NCBI GenBank assembly: GCA_013076295.1
Contig: RQOL01000882.1
Coordinates: forward strand, 434,001 to 498,000
Source: Sanderia malayensis
Lineage: Eukaryota > Cnidaria > Scyphozoa > Semaeostomeae > Pelagiidae
DNA length: 64,000 nt
Direction of reading: 5' to 3'
Shown: positions 36,202-47,839 of the stretch, piece after piece
Numbering within the stretch: the first letter of the stretch is position 1
How the letters are laid out: each line of letters begins with the position of its first letter
Position numbers and translations under genes: made by a program
The notes under the pieces: generated by a model
The model's input: the letters and a program-made list of their open reading frames with translations, nothing else
Told to the model about the DNA's origin: nothing
Databases searched by the model: none

Positions 36202-37904
36202 ATTTCTTTCGAGTCAATTATTTTCTTTGAGATATTCACTTATTTGTGAGCAATTTTCCATCAAATATTCACTTCACAAATTCAATTTTCAGTTTTGCAT
36301 TGTCATGCTAATGTTGTATTCAAACCCCTGAAAAATAACATCATTTCATATTATGATAATTTATGATAAATTATGCTTTGCATTATGATAATTTATGATA
36401 AATTATACTTCGTATTATAATAATTTATGATAAATTATATTTCATGTTATGATAATTTATAATAAATTATACTTCATATTATGATAATTTATCACTTGTA
36501 TGGTTGCATGTTATGTTTCAGAGCAACCTCTATTTTATAAGAAACACAAGACTAAAAATTTGACAAAAACACAACAACAATATAAATACACAAGGCAGGT
36601 TGAAATTTAGGACAATTGGGAAATAAAAAAATAGAACAGAAAAACAGAAGAACAGAAGCTAATAGCATTCGTGTAGAAACTGATGCAGTATCAATGAACA
36701 AAAATGTTATGGCCATTTTAACATGGATTTGTTGTGACTGGAAAGTCGACAACGAAAATGATAAAAATGAATTAGCAAAATCAAGGCTTTTAATAGGAAA
36801 TAACAGGCTGGAATTGAAGCACGGTGTTTTTATAAAAAGCCGTGTGTCTGTGTGTTTTTAGAAGCAAGTTGGGGGGAAATAATTGTCTCAAAAAGGACAG
36901 TAATAAAAATAACTGATAAATTTTAATTTTGCCATGCAGGCCTACTTTTTGACCAAAATAAATATCTACGAAGAGTGAAGCATTTTACTATCAAAAAAGC
37001 TCTTTGGGTTAATTATTGTATTCACTTAAGGTTGTGTGGGCTTTTGCGTGCTATAAAACAACGAAATAAAGATTAGGGCATGTGAAAATGTCGAAAGAAA
37101 AATGGCGATTTCACTTCAACCCTTTTCAACCTCCCAGGGAAGAAACTTAAATTTTAGGGCCTAAGAAAAACTTAACTGAAGTTTACCATTCAAGGCAAAG
37201 AGGTTAAATGCAAAGGAACAATAATTCAATGCGCTTACCTTGATAAATTAAAGTTTAATTCAATTTTCTTCTAAAAGCCGGGTGCTAAATTTCTTCTCAG
37301 AACAAAAACGTGAAATTTTCCGCCAAATTTGAAACTTCATGTGGGAAGACCAAGACACACCTCCTCGGTCTCGTTATGAAACCTGTGCGAGAAAGAGGCA
37401 GGCTTTGAAAAAAGGCAAATTATGAAAATATATCAATGAAATTTATTTCATATAATTTCATCTTTCATTTTATTTCATCTTTACTGACATTCTCCTTCGC
37501 AGAAGCCTGTCATGCTCATGACGAAAGAAGAAATTTAATGCATTTTTTACATGAAAAAGGAGGAGCTAAAAACAATTTCCACAAACTGGTTCTTTTAGAT
37601 ATATTTTTATCAAATTGCATCTAGTGCCTTCAAATTTTAGATTCATATCAAAAATCTACGACAAATCCCAAGATAAAATATAAGCAAAGAAGAAAAATTG
37701 GGCGCATCCGTAATCAGCGCTGGATTCTCCCACCCTTAGCATCACGCCTAGAATCTTGGGAGTTGCACTACCATTAGCTCTGTGCGAGTACATATTGGAT
37801 GAAGTCTAACTCTCGAGCACATGGAGGTTTTGTTTACCCGAAGGCTGGCCTCTCACTCCCAATGACGACAAGCTGATCTGTCACCCCAACATATTGACCA
37901 GGCA

Positions 37905-37985
37905 AATGTGGCTGGTGGGGAACCCGCGACCTTCAGTCTGCCAAATCGACGCCTTACCAACAAGGCTAACCAGTCACGCTTATTT
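37905..37985 (-). repeat. tRNA-derived SINE-like fragment
   Basis: Read on the minus strand it has GTGACTGGTTAGCCTTGTTG, with an A-box-like TTAGCCTTGTTGG and TAAGGCG, then AAGGTCGCGGGTTC as B-box. Six of seven acceptor bases pair with CAGCCAC at the 3' end, but the T arm is malformed, so a working tRNA is unlikely. Confidence 0.4.
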
Positions 37986-39171
37986 AAGGTGTCGTAAGGT
38001 CTAGTCATTAGACGTTGTTGGGGGCATCCATAGTATTTGCATGGTGTTAATTCATTCAATTGACTAAACGTGGAATCCTACTAGTTATCATTTTGAAAAA
38101 ACTTTCAGCTCTCTTAGACAAATGCTTCAAAAAGTTTTGGTCTCAGAAGTGCCGCAACCAGTGATTAACTTTATGCATCATCTATAAAAACCGTCAATGA
38201 ATACACCCATTTTTTTATGAGAAACTATATATTTTATAAGCAATATCATCGTACTACCAGAGTTTCTTAGTTTTCACCCTATTTATGGCACGAATAGTTT
38301 CTTAGCAAATTTCTTAACACCCAGACCAAATGTTCTTTAATTCATTGTCCTTCTCTATATCTTTTGTCACTGCCAAAATTTCCACCCCAAATTAAGAAAC
38401 TTTTCGCACTAAAGTGTTGATTAAAACCTTTTACACAATAATACGTATTTATGGGGAAACTTTGGTAATTGTTGTGTTTTGTTTATAGCTAAAAAGGGCC
38501 TAATTCGTTTTATATATCCAGACTTATTGCTTTAAATAGCAGTTGGATAGCACTTTACAAGTTTCAAGCATGTGAAAGTTGATAAATGAGAAATTTTATG
38601 TTGCCAGCCCAATTAGTCATCCAGATAAAATTGGCTGAAGGAAATTTGGGAGCTAAGGTGAAATAATCCAAGTAAAACAAAGCTAGATTAAATCTTCACT
38701 GTATATATATAGCTAATTCTACAAATTGAAAGCTGAACATACGACTATAATAATAATAAAAATGTAAAATTATTTTTTCAAAAGTCCAAAAGCGATACAT
38801 CAAAGGGATTCGAAAATTTTCTTTCCCACTCAAAGCACCACGTTGACGTTAGCCAATCAACATCCCGAATATGCCCCACTGGCTGACGATGATTGGCTAA
38901 TGCATCTCAGCTGTCAATCAAAAATTGCGGTGTTCATCATAACTAATTTCTTTTTTCAAAATTTTTTTATCTGATATGTTGTTTCTTCATTGATATTATA
39001 TCATTCTTAAGTAATTACTATAAATCCCCAGGTAAAATTAGTCTTTAACCTTTAAATATTTATTAACATTTTCCAATGATAATAAAAGAAATTTAATTTG
39101 TACAGGCAAGAAATACGGATTATGCTTCCAGACATTTGTATAAACATTGGGAAGGCTGTTTTGCAAACTAT

Positions 39172-39182
39172 TTCAGTATAAA
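39172..39182 (+). promoter_or_regulatory. TATA box of the ShKT gene
   Basis: AGTATAAATAC lies 80-90 bases before the ATG at 39262. About 30 bases downstream is ACACTCAACTTTC, a fitting transcription start. The chitin-binding genes have a similar arrangement (TATTTAAGG at 47711, GTATAAAGG at 51489). Confidence 0.5.
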
Positions 39183-39261
39183 TACAGGCCCAGAATGATA
39201 TGTTTTACACTCAACTTTCTAATTCAGTGAGAAGAAGATATACGAAGCATATTCAACAACC

Positions 39262-40790
39262 ATGAAGCTTATTTTGATTGTGGCATTCATTGCTTTTGCA
39301 AGTGCAAAGGAAGTATTAGTAAGTAATACTGAAAACCTTTTCTATGCTGATCAGAATCGAGTTAAAGTAGAGACAGTTGTTTGAGTTGTTGAAGGAGTCT
39401 TCTATGCTGATCAGAATCGAGTCAAAGTAGAGACAGTTGTTTGAATTGTTGAAGAGTCTTCTATGCTGATCAGAATTGAGTCAAAGTAGAGACAGTTGTT
39501 TGAGTTGTTGAAGGAGTCTTCTATGGTAATCAGAATTGAGTCAAAGTAAAGACAGTTGTTTGAGTTGTTGAAGGAGTCTTCTATGCTGATCAGAATCTAG
39601 TCAAAGTAGAGACAGTTTTGTTGATTTTTAATCCTAACATAAAATGGGGCAAAATATCTTTTAACTCGCCAATTTTATTTTAATTTCTCAGGTTTCTGAA
39701 CAGTTGGACGATGCGGAGGGTAAATATAATCCGGATTACTTTAGATTAATCCAGACACATTAGATTAATCTCGATTTGACACAAATTGATGTAGCTCGCA
39801 CTTTAATAATTACTTAAATAAATAAAATAAAATAAAAATAGGGGAAAACTGACGTTATTGAACTCAAGATTTAGACATTTCCAAATGCTTGTTATGTCTT
39901 TACGCCCTTTGTACTTTTGGACTTTTAGACACATGTGTAGATGCAAGCCCTACTCATGCATGCGTCGAATGGAAGGAACAGGGATTCTGCGAAAGAAACA
40001 ACAATGTCAAAGAAAAGGCTTGCAGGAAAACGTGTGAAGCTTGTACAGGTAATAAAACATTCTTGCCTTGCCTTCTCTAAATGCTCCATTTTTGCTCAGG
40101 CTTAAACACCCACAGCTTGTAAAGATGGAGCAAGCATACGTGTGCATCTATCAACTATGAACTGCTTAGATATAGCCTTGTGTGTGCTATGTTCAATGCT
40201 CCATCTTAGCTCAGCATTAGAAACCCACGCCTTGTAAATATAGGGCTAGCATACGTGTGCATCCATCAACTATCAACTGCTTAGATTATAGCCTTGTGTG
40301 TGCTATATTCAATGCTCCATCTTACCTCAGTCTTATAAACCCATAACTTGCAAATGTAGAGGAAGCATGCGTGCGATGTATTGATTAATTATCAGTGGCG
40401 TAGTTAGAGGGGGGGCAGGGGGGGCGAAAAACCCCCCTGTAGAGCTAAACTGCCGTTTTGTCGGAAAATTGCTGATCTTGTCGGAAAATAAATATCTTCT
40501 TTTTACGTTTAGTTCTTGCTAATTTCTTATCTCATATTCATAGTCTTGAAGAAGAATAATGCTTGTGAAAATTTGTCGGAAAATCTGAATTTCTCGCCCC
40601 CCCCTATAAAATTTCCTATCTACGCCATTGTTAATTATCAACATTTAACCATATACCACTTCTCATTTTAGACCCCTGTGTAGACGCACAACCTACTGAT
40701 GCTTGTGAAGTTTGGAAAGGAATGGGATTTTGCGAAAGAAACACGAATGTCAAAGAAAAAGCTTGCAGAAAAACTTGTGGAGCTTGTTAA
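39262..40790 (+). CDS. Secreted protein with two ShKT domains
   Basis: Four exons (39262-39318, 39692-39719, 39929-40048, 40672-40790) join in frame to 107 residues. Residues 1-15 are a signal peptide (MKLILIVAFIAFASA), followed by a short acidic spacer (SEQLDDAEG) and two ShKT domains of about 37 residues, each on one exon with phase-1 starts and six cysteines (C..C..C..C...C..C, ending CRKTCEAC and CRKTCGAC). The two domains are clearly duplicates: both have VDA, FCERN, NVKEKACRKTC. ShKT domains occur in anemone peptides that block potassium channels, but equally in many harmless secreted proteins and enzymes; the domain alone does not show venom function. The gene is intact. Intron 1 has a 60-bp tandem repeat and intron 3 a hAT-type MITE. 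Confidence 0.82.
39336..39617 (+). repeat. 60-bp tandem repeat in ShKT gene intron 1
   Basis: Four and a half copies of a 60-bp unit with TCTTCTATGCTGATCAGAAT and AAAGTAGAGACAGTTGTTTG. Diverged reverse copies occur at 48215-48320 and 51915-52030 in introns of both chitin-binding genes. Confidence 0.88.
40090..40385 (+). repeat. About 115-bp repeat in ShKT gene intron 3
   Basis: Two to three copies of a unit with TAGAAACCCACGCCTTGTAA, AGCATACGTGTGCATC and CTGCTTAGATTATAGCCTTG. A further copy is at 62330-62465 in an intron of the WSC gene. Confidence 0.75.
40393..40630. mobile_element. hAT-type MITE with 8-bp target duplication
   Basis: The 238-bp element has ends CAGTGGCGTAG and CTACGCCATTG, imperfect inverted repeats, and is flanked on both sides by TTAATTAT (40385-40392 and 40631-40638). 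An 8-bp duplication and CAG-type ends fit the hAT superfamily. Internal sequence has G-rich and C-rich runs near the two ends and no coding capacity. Confidence 0.85.
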
Positions 40791-41099
40791 AAAAAAAGAA
40801 CAGAATTGTGATGGACAATTTTAAATTCTATTATATTTAACCAAATTAGCTACATTAGCAATCAATAGCAGCAAATGAATATGATTTTGTCTATTTTTTA
40901 TTTCATTCTAATTAGCTTTAGTGTTGAAGGATATCATCAAAGTTTGCAAACAATTGGAAAAAAAAAGTTTTCGAGACATGACTTGTAAAAGTAAACTTTT
41001 TTCCGGGAGGTTTATTCAACCCCAACTACCCTGAGACAATTTCGTTTACTCAACCAAGGCCAACCAGGGGTGCAAATCCAAAATCTTAAAAAACTGTAG

Positions 41100-43080
41100 T
41101 AGGACCAAACTAGGAAATGACTAATAAGTTACAAAATTCCAATGTTTAAATAGCTATCCGCGGGAGATCTGTGTGCGCTAGAATTTGAACCATTGCTCCT
41201 AGAGAGCTAGGAATTGTCTCAACGTGATCAGTAGGACCTATTTAGTATAATTCGACTCCTTGTGAGTCATTTTTCACCCTATTTCAAAATTTGAATTTTT
41301 CAGTACCTACTTCATGTATGATAGAAAGCTTAAATAGCTATCCGCGGGAAATCTGGGTCTTTGAACCATTGCTCCTAGAGAGCTGGGAATTGTCTCAACG
41401 TGATCAGTAGGACCTATTTAGTATAATTTGACTCCTTGTGAGTCATTTTTCACCCTATTTCAAAATTTGAATTTTTCAGTACCTACTTCATGTATGATAG
41501 AAAGCTTAAATAGCTATCCGCGGGAAACCTGGGCAGGCGCGGATCCAGGAGAAAATCTGAGCGTCGCAAATGGGGGTCAGGGGGGCAAAGTCCAACGAAA
41601 GTTTTGGGACCACGCCCTTATGGGCGGCGAAAAATTGCGGCCACGCCCCTTTTATTTAGTTCCTCTCATTGTGCTGCAGGCAAGGCCAAATAAGATATTT
41701 CTGTATTAAATTAAGTATTTGATACACATGAGCTTCATTCAAAGGATAGTTTAATATGATGCCCGTGTTTAACTTTAAATAGCCCGAAACAAAGAGAACA
41801 TGCAAGACATTCAATAATGGCAATGTTTTTTGCTTTGATAATTGTCAAGAAGAAAACAGAAATGTGAAAACAGAAAAGTCTAATCATACAAAGAATAAAA
41901 AATAAAAATAATTATTGGGCAAAATAATTAGCAATAAGCAAGAACAAAAACAAAAATTCAAATTGAGAAAACCCAAGCAGGCATTGTCTAATCAGTGTGG
42001 CCTAAATCCAGAATGTCAGCGAGCCTCATTCGACGAGGATGACGAATAGCAAACGGTTGAACGACTTCTTATAATGTCTTAGTCAATAGAGCGATGAACG
42101 TGAAGCACAGCTAGGCCATTTAGCCCTTTTCACACATGGTGCAACGAAACGAAGATATGTTTTCAGGCAGGATTGTGTTGTGTAACATGTAACGGATATG
42201 AATTGTAACATTCTCTTCCGCTATACGAGCAGTAAGGAACAATAGGAGAAACAATTGCTGCATCATAATTTTTGCCTGATTGGCTTGCGACGGTCAAGGT
42301 CTTTTGCTATTGGCTTGCGACTGTCAGTTGAATTTGACCGTCGCTCCCGCTCTTTGATCCACAGCAGCTGCTGTCGTTATATGATTTGTAGGAGAGCGGC
42401 CAAAGAGTCTCTCAAAGAGGAGTCTCTCAAAGAGTAAGAGCCGCAGAAATTATTCAAGTCAAAACAAAATCGGCTCAGTGAAGGGGGCAAGCAGCTCAAA
42501 AATACAAGAAAGAGAAAAGACCCGTGACAAAGCGAAGCGGGAATAAGATTATTTGCGGCGGAGACAAATCATGTTGTGTTTATCATGGACTTTAAAAGTT
42601 GTTTTGCTTCTTTAAGAAAGGTTCTATTTAAATAATAAATTCAGGTTATTGCTCAAATCTGACCGTCGCAGCTGCGACAGTTGCGACCGTCTGGATCCGC
42701 GCCTGCTGGGTCTTTGAACCATTGCTCCTAGAGAGCTGGGAATTGTCTCAACGTGATCAGTAGGACCTATTTAGTATAATTCGACTCCTTGTGAGTCATT
42801 TTTCACCCTATTTCAAAATTTGAATTTTTCAGTACCTACTTCATGTATGAGAGAAAGCTTAAATAGCTATCCGCGGGAAATCTGGGTCTTTGAACCATTG
42901 CTCCTAGAGAGCTGGGAATTGTCTCAACGTGATTAGTAGGACCTATTTAGTATAATTCGACTCCTTATGAGTCACTTTTCAGTCTATTTCAAAATTTGAA
43001 TTTTTCAGTACCAACTTCATGTATATGATAGAAAGTTTAAATAGCTATCCGCGGGAGATCTGGGTGAAATTTCAGGGCGT
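41100..43080 (+). repeat. 179-bp tandem repeat, interrupted by a transposon
   Basis: Units start near 41148, 41330, 41508, 42857 and 43036 with TTAAATAGCTATCCGCGGGA and contain CATTGCTCCTAGAGAGCTGG and TCAACGTGATCAGTAGGACC. The unit beginning at 41508 is broken by the element at 41534-42705 and resumes right after it. Confidence 0.88.
41534..42705. mobile_element. 1.17-kb non-autonomous DNA transposon inside the 179-bp repeat
   Basis: Ends CAGGCGCGGATCCAG and CTGGATCCGCGCCTG form perfect 15-bp inverted repeats. CTGGG on both sides (41529-41533, 42706-42710) is a 5-bp target duplication; removing the element with one copy restores the surrounding 179-bp unit. Sub-terminal TGCGACGGTC-type motifs recur near the right end. 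Frames of 93 and 60 codons inside show no transposase features. CAG ends with a 5-bp duplication suggest the hAT5-like group, an inference only. Confidence 0.85.
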
Positions 43081-44296
43081 AGAAGAAGCAGCTTGCTTTC
43101 AAACTTGTCTCTTACCAATCGTGCTTAACGTGACCATAAACAAGTTTTGTAAACAATGGAGTTGGTCTAATTTGGACGAGCCATTTGTGATACTATTGTC
43201 TGGAAAAAAGCCAATTTTCACTATCAACCAGGGATTTCTCTTCCCGTGATCAAGACCGACCATGTAATGAAAGTATTTTTGTTTACAATTAGTTGCTCGA
43301 CAATTGTACCGAGTTTGTTAACTCTGAGCATTGAACAACTTATAGAATTGTTATCCCTAGTACCATTGTTTCTAATAATGACAATCTTTTATCCTAATAA
43401 AGTTGCTTTCTCAAACCTGATTGCTTTCTTGACATTAACACACTGGTGAGAGTTTTGTAATTCGTTTGGAGATTTTTTACTTGAAAGAAAACAATGGTTT
43501 GTTTGAGAAGAGAAGAATCTCAGACACCACAAAACACGAAATGCGATAATTGAGTGACAGACGCGAAAGTCTAGGTGCTTATCGGTTGTCAACAGTAGCT
43601 GTGAGAGTGTCAGCGCTGGGCGTTCCAGTCGTGAAAAGGGGCTGGCATTTCTGAATATATTGGCGGGTTGAAACACGAGAAGACAGATTGGACACAAAGG
43701 TAAGGTACAGAGAGCATTGAAGGTGGTTGAAGAAGCAGATGAGCTTGATGTAACCCGAGGCAAGGATCGAGGATTTCGCAGAGAACAGTTTCGAAATATC
43801 CTCAGAAAGCTGACAAGTATTTGGTGGGAAAGAGTTGAGCATTTATAGGAGGTTTCGTGACAAAATTCTGCACGAAATAGCAAGAATATCACTTCGAGAA
43901 CCTCGGGGTAGACAATAATAATTCCTTCGCTGCAAGACGCAACCGGTGGAGAAAGGCGTGGATAATTTTTGCTATTTTCATCAGGAAATTTGAAGGAAGG
44001 ATAGCCATAAGATTCAAGGCAGATATTTTGTTCTCTGTTGGTTCATCTGCAAGAAAAGGAAACTGAAACGACATTTCATCCTGATTACAAGCTGGCTGTA
44101 TTTGGTATCATCGAGGATAAGCAAAATAAAAGCTTCCAGCAGACATAACTTTGCAACAAAAGCTTCCAGCAGACATAACTTCGCAACAAAAGCTTCCAGC
44201 AGACATAACTTCGCTGTTTTGTTAACCTGAGAGTTTCCAAATCAGAATTATAAGCCGAGAAGTGATCAGAAAGACACAGAAACAACCTCATACGAC
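43081..44296. other. Intergenic region before the Frizzled-CRD gene
   Basis: Contains a coding-looking but stop-bounded plus-strand stretch at about 43690-43848 (segments VQRALKVVEEADELDVTRG and REQFRNILRKLTSIWWERVE), probably a decayed exon or pseudogene, and a 30-bp repeat (AAGCTTCCAGCAGACATAAC) three times at 44129-44213. Confidence 0.4.
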
Positions 44297-45645
44297 ATGG
44301 GCCTATTCTCAGCATCAAACATGGCGTTTTTCATCGCCCTAACCGGCCTAATTTCAACATCATTCGCTTATTACAACCCTTTGAGTCTTTATTCAAAGTG
44401 TGAAGATTTACAAGTGAAGATCTGCAAGGGGCTTGACTATAACCGAACCTCCTTTCCAAACAGCTTGGGCCACCAAAGCCAGAAAGAGGCCGAGATGTAT
44501 ATTAAAACCTACGCCCGTTTGATAGAATCTGGTTGTTACAAAGAAATGAAATTATTTCTCTGCTCCATTTATTTTCCTGTTTGCACCAGTTATACAGACA
44601 CGATTCTGCCATGTAGAAGATTTTGCAGGAAAGCTATGAAAGGTATGTTGTTTACCCCCCGGATAGGGGATAGATTTGCTTGGTTTCACGTGAGATATCT
44701 TTAACAAGACAGGGGTACGCGTAAATATTTTGATTTCAATCTAAGGTTACCTGCGCATTAACCTCGCTCTCGGGATAACACGTGGTTATTGTGAATTGTA
44801 AAGCTAATGTTACCCCCGGGTTAATGCTAAATTTCTCGTTATATTGATGATGAAAGATTTGCTAATGACGGGGGTTGCCAACTGAATAAAACATGTGCAA
44901 GATTTTGAAATATGTAATGTAATGGATGTAATAATTTTGAGTTCTCCAGTTTTTTCTCCAATTCTGAATTTTGGTTGAAGTTTGTGTGGCCTTCATAAAC
45001 CACTGTTTTTATGATAAGACTGTTTGACGTGAACGCGATCAGTTTTCCAACGTTTCTGTTGACATTTTAATCTTAATTTTGTCCGCCTTTCTCCTCCCTT
45101 TGGGGCGGTATGGTTTATCAACACTTTTCAAGACAAACCAAGTTAATATTTGAGTTGTCACACGAGTTAATATTTGAGTTGTCCCACGAGTTAATTTCAC
45201 TTCAAATCTTTTAAATGTTTGCATGCAATGTAACTGCGAATAGGTTACATGTTATTGTGCTGAAACTGATTCAATTTGCGAAATATGTAAATGGTGAAAA
45301 ACAACAAAATATGAACTGTTTAATTTTGGGATTTTTTCGAGCTAAAAATAAGGGATTCGTTTCGGCTTTCCAGTTAAAAGTTTTATTTATATTTACAGCA
45401 AATATTCGCAAATGGCTAATTGACTTTTCAATTTGTAAATATTTTGTTTATTGCCCGCAATTGTTATAAAACTTGAAACTGAAAATAAGTAACTTTCTTT
45501 TTTTAACTTTTCAGGATGTGCTCCGATTATGAAGCAACATAATTACGAATGGCCGCGAGATTTTAAATGCTCAAAGTTCCCAAAACGAATGTGTTTGGAA
45601 AAACCAAAACAGAGCAAGTCGAGCAAAAGTAAAAAGCGAAATTAG
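44297..45645 (+). CDS. Secreted Frizzled-type cysteine-rich-domain protein
   Basis: Two exons (44297-44642, 45515-45645; phase 1, AAAG|GTATGT and TTTTCAG|GA) encode 158 residues. Residues 1-24 form a signal peptide (FFIALTGLISTSFA), followed by a complete Frizzled CRD with ten cysteines: CEDL, CKGLDYNRTSFPN, the E-A-Y-x-R-L-I-ESGC helix, LFLCSIYFPVC, PCRRFC, KGCAPIM, CSKFP and MCLEKP. The end is a short basic tail (PKQSKSSKSKKRN). There is no transmembrane segment and no netrin-like domain, so it resembles a minimal secreted Frizzled-related protein. Such CRDs bind Wnt ligands or lipids outside the cell; action as a Wnt modulator is an inference. A lysine-rich tail may hold it on proteoglycans. 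Confidence 0.85.
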
Positions 45646-47839
45646 AAAATACACATCGGAGGACCTCATTAACTGGAAGTTTATAAAATGTATCATTAAT
45701 TTTTACAAACGAGTTTATATATTATAATTTTTAGTTTACAATGTTTGTTTGCTTTATATAGTTTCAACAACATCAAATCTTTGTAACATAAAATACCCTA
45801 TCCTTTCAATAACTTTTTAATTTTTATGCTTTATGACTTTTGATTATGTTAATTTCGATTGTTATTCTTTAAGTTTTGAAAGTTTAATTGTTTAATTAAA
45901 AAATGGAGTTAAATTTCTAATATTTCAGTTATTTTAAAAGGTTGTGCCGTTCAGTAGCAGAAATTTATCTTCGCTCATAAAAATGTGAAAATTTAATGCT
46001 TCCAGGCTTTGAAAACTTTCAAATTCCTAATGAAGTTCTTTTAACTTTGATTTCGGTTTTAGGCCGATATTTTCGTGAATTTTGACACGTTCTGATTGGA
46101 AAATGAGTTTGCCTAATTTCTTCCTCTACAACAATCTTATATCATTTAATTGCCAACATTATAAACTAATTTGCTCGCGAAGAAAAGCAATTAACATTGA
46201 ATTGTAATCACATAGGAAATTTAATTACATAAAGTAGTTCCGTGCTGAAAAAATTGCTTCAATAATCGAATAGCTTTAATTTCCTGACTTTTGAAATTTA
46301 GATATTGGGCAACTTGAAACTAAGGATGCTATTATTTTAAAAAACAACAAACTGAGAAAATATCTGTGTCGCCAACATAAAATATGGCCTCCTGGAAATA
46401 TATTATCTTCTGCTGTTTATCAATGAACCAAATCACGAATTATGTCAACTGTTATATTATTTGTGTGAAAGTACTTCGATATTGTTTCAAAGTTTGTCTT
46501 TCCAAACCGTTAAAAAACCTTGAAATTTTAATTTGGACTTGAGGTACCATTACGGATAAACAATTTGCTTGATAATTAGGGTTGAGGAAAATAGCTATGG
46601 ATGAAAATTAGGAAATGGTTCGAGTTCTTTTCGGTTAATCAGCTTCGCTTCCAACCCGAAACTGGTGATAAATGGCCTAGGTATTTTCCTGTGTAGCAAA
46701 CGTCATTAAAATCAAATTCCTCTCCACGTTTAGTTATATTGAACACATTTTTCTGTCCCAAATTAGCAATTTATATGCCTCATACTGAGTCAATCTTTGA
46801 GGAACAAACTCTTTGCAAGCAAATATATTTTATTGCAATTTAAATGTAAAAGGTAGGCATACTAACACAAATATGAAAGTATGAAATGTCCCTTACAAAA
46901 TTCTACTAAATAGTGTAAGAAACTTTAAATACCACACATAGGAGGATCTTAGAAGCTTTTAATTAAAAGTCACGAGCCAGTCCTAAAGGCCGTTGGCTTC
47001 TATAAACTGCCAGCCATTAAATAAATTTCTGAAATCGTTGTGACCGTTACAGTTTTAAGTGGAAGGGTTCAGGAACATTAAAGGTAATAAAATTTGGTTG
47101 AGACACTGTTAAATATAGTTTATAAATACATTAAGGCTCAAAGTCGTTAAAATTTATAAATATAGAATAATAGCAGGTCCTAAGTGCCATTAGAAGCATA
47201 ATTTTTGTTGACCTAAGCCAAAAAGGATTTGTCATTTGAAAAATACTTCAGGCTAAAACTCGAAAACTTTCAAGAATTTGAATAGGATATTCTGCTATCA
47301 ACAAAATTACTAATTCTCTAAAAAAATGTGTATGGCGAAATATTTGAAATGAATGGATTTAAGTATATCGTGATTAGACTTAATTTACGTAGCCACATGG
47401 AACCAAATATAATAAAATGTTTACCGGCCAACCATCTCTCCCTGGAGGGAAATTTCAACTTCAGTCACACATTCCAAATATTGGAGGGTGATCATATCCA
47501 ATAAATGACAAAATGAAAACCATAACTCTTCATAATTAGTGCAATTAATGTATTAAAATAACCAATAAATAGACTATTAAATCATTTTTTGAATGGCCTA
47601 GTGTTTTTAATTAGGAACTGCTTTAATTAGACAAGACGTGTAATTATCCGGTTGATTCTAGTCCAAGGGCACTTAACTTGCTAAACCCCGCCTGGCATGT
47701 GGATGGAGGGGTATTTAAGGGGCACAAATTGGAGCAGTAACACACTCAACTCAGTTTGCAATCGACTTGCGAACAGAGGTCACTTTCGCGAAAGTCAAAT
47801 TTCAAAGGTCAAAGATCATAGTTCAACAATCACTACAAG
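45646..47839. other. Intergenic region before the chitin-binding gene pair
   Basis: AT-rich, mostly unique DNA without recognisable genes or repeats. Near 47711, GGGTATTTAAGGGG looks like the TATA box of the next gene, with a start site about 30 bases on (ACACACTCAACTCAG). Confidence 0.5.

Larger units (their letters stand above)
36202..39261. other. Intergenic region between the AT-hook and ShKT genes
   Basis: Holds an AT-rich tandem repeat (36345-36490; unit with TTATGATAATTTATGATAAA), a tRNA-like fragment (37905-37985) and otherwise unremarkable AT-rich DNA. A frame at 36616 shows no relatives. At about 39172-39182, AGTATAAATAC looks like the TATA box of the ShKT gene. Confidence 0.5.

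Noticed and set aside
41428..41709. A 93-codon frame over the left end of the transposon at 41534, and a 60-codon frame at 42255.
   Set aside because: The first runs from the 179-bp repeat across the inverted end of the element, so it is accidental; neither has transposase features.
43389..43892. A 167-codon minus-strand frame.
   Set aside because: Composition is unlike a real protein, no splice or promoter signal fits, and the opposite strand carries a more protein-like fragment.
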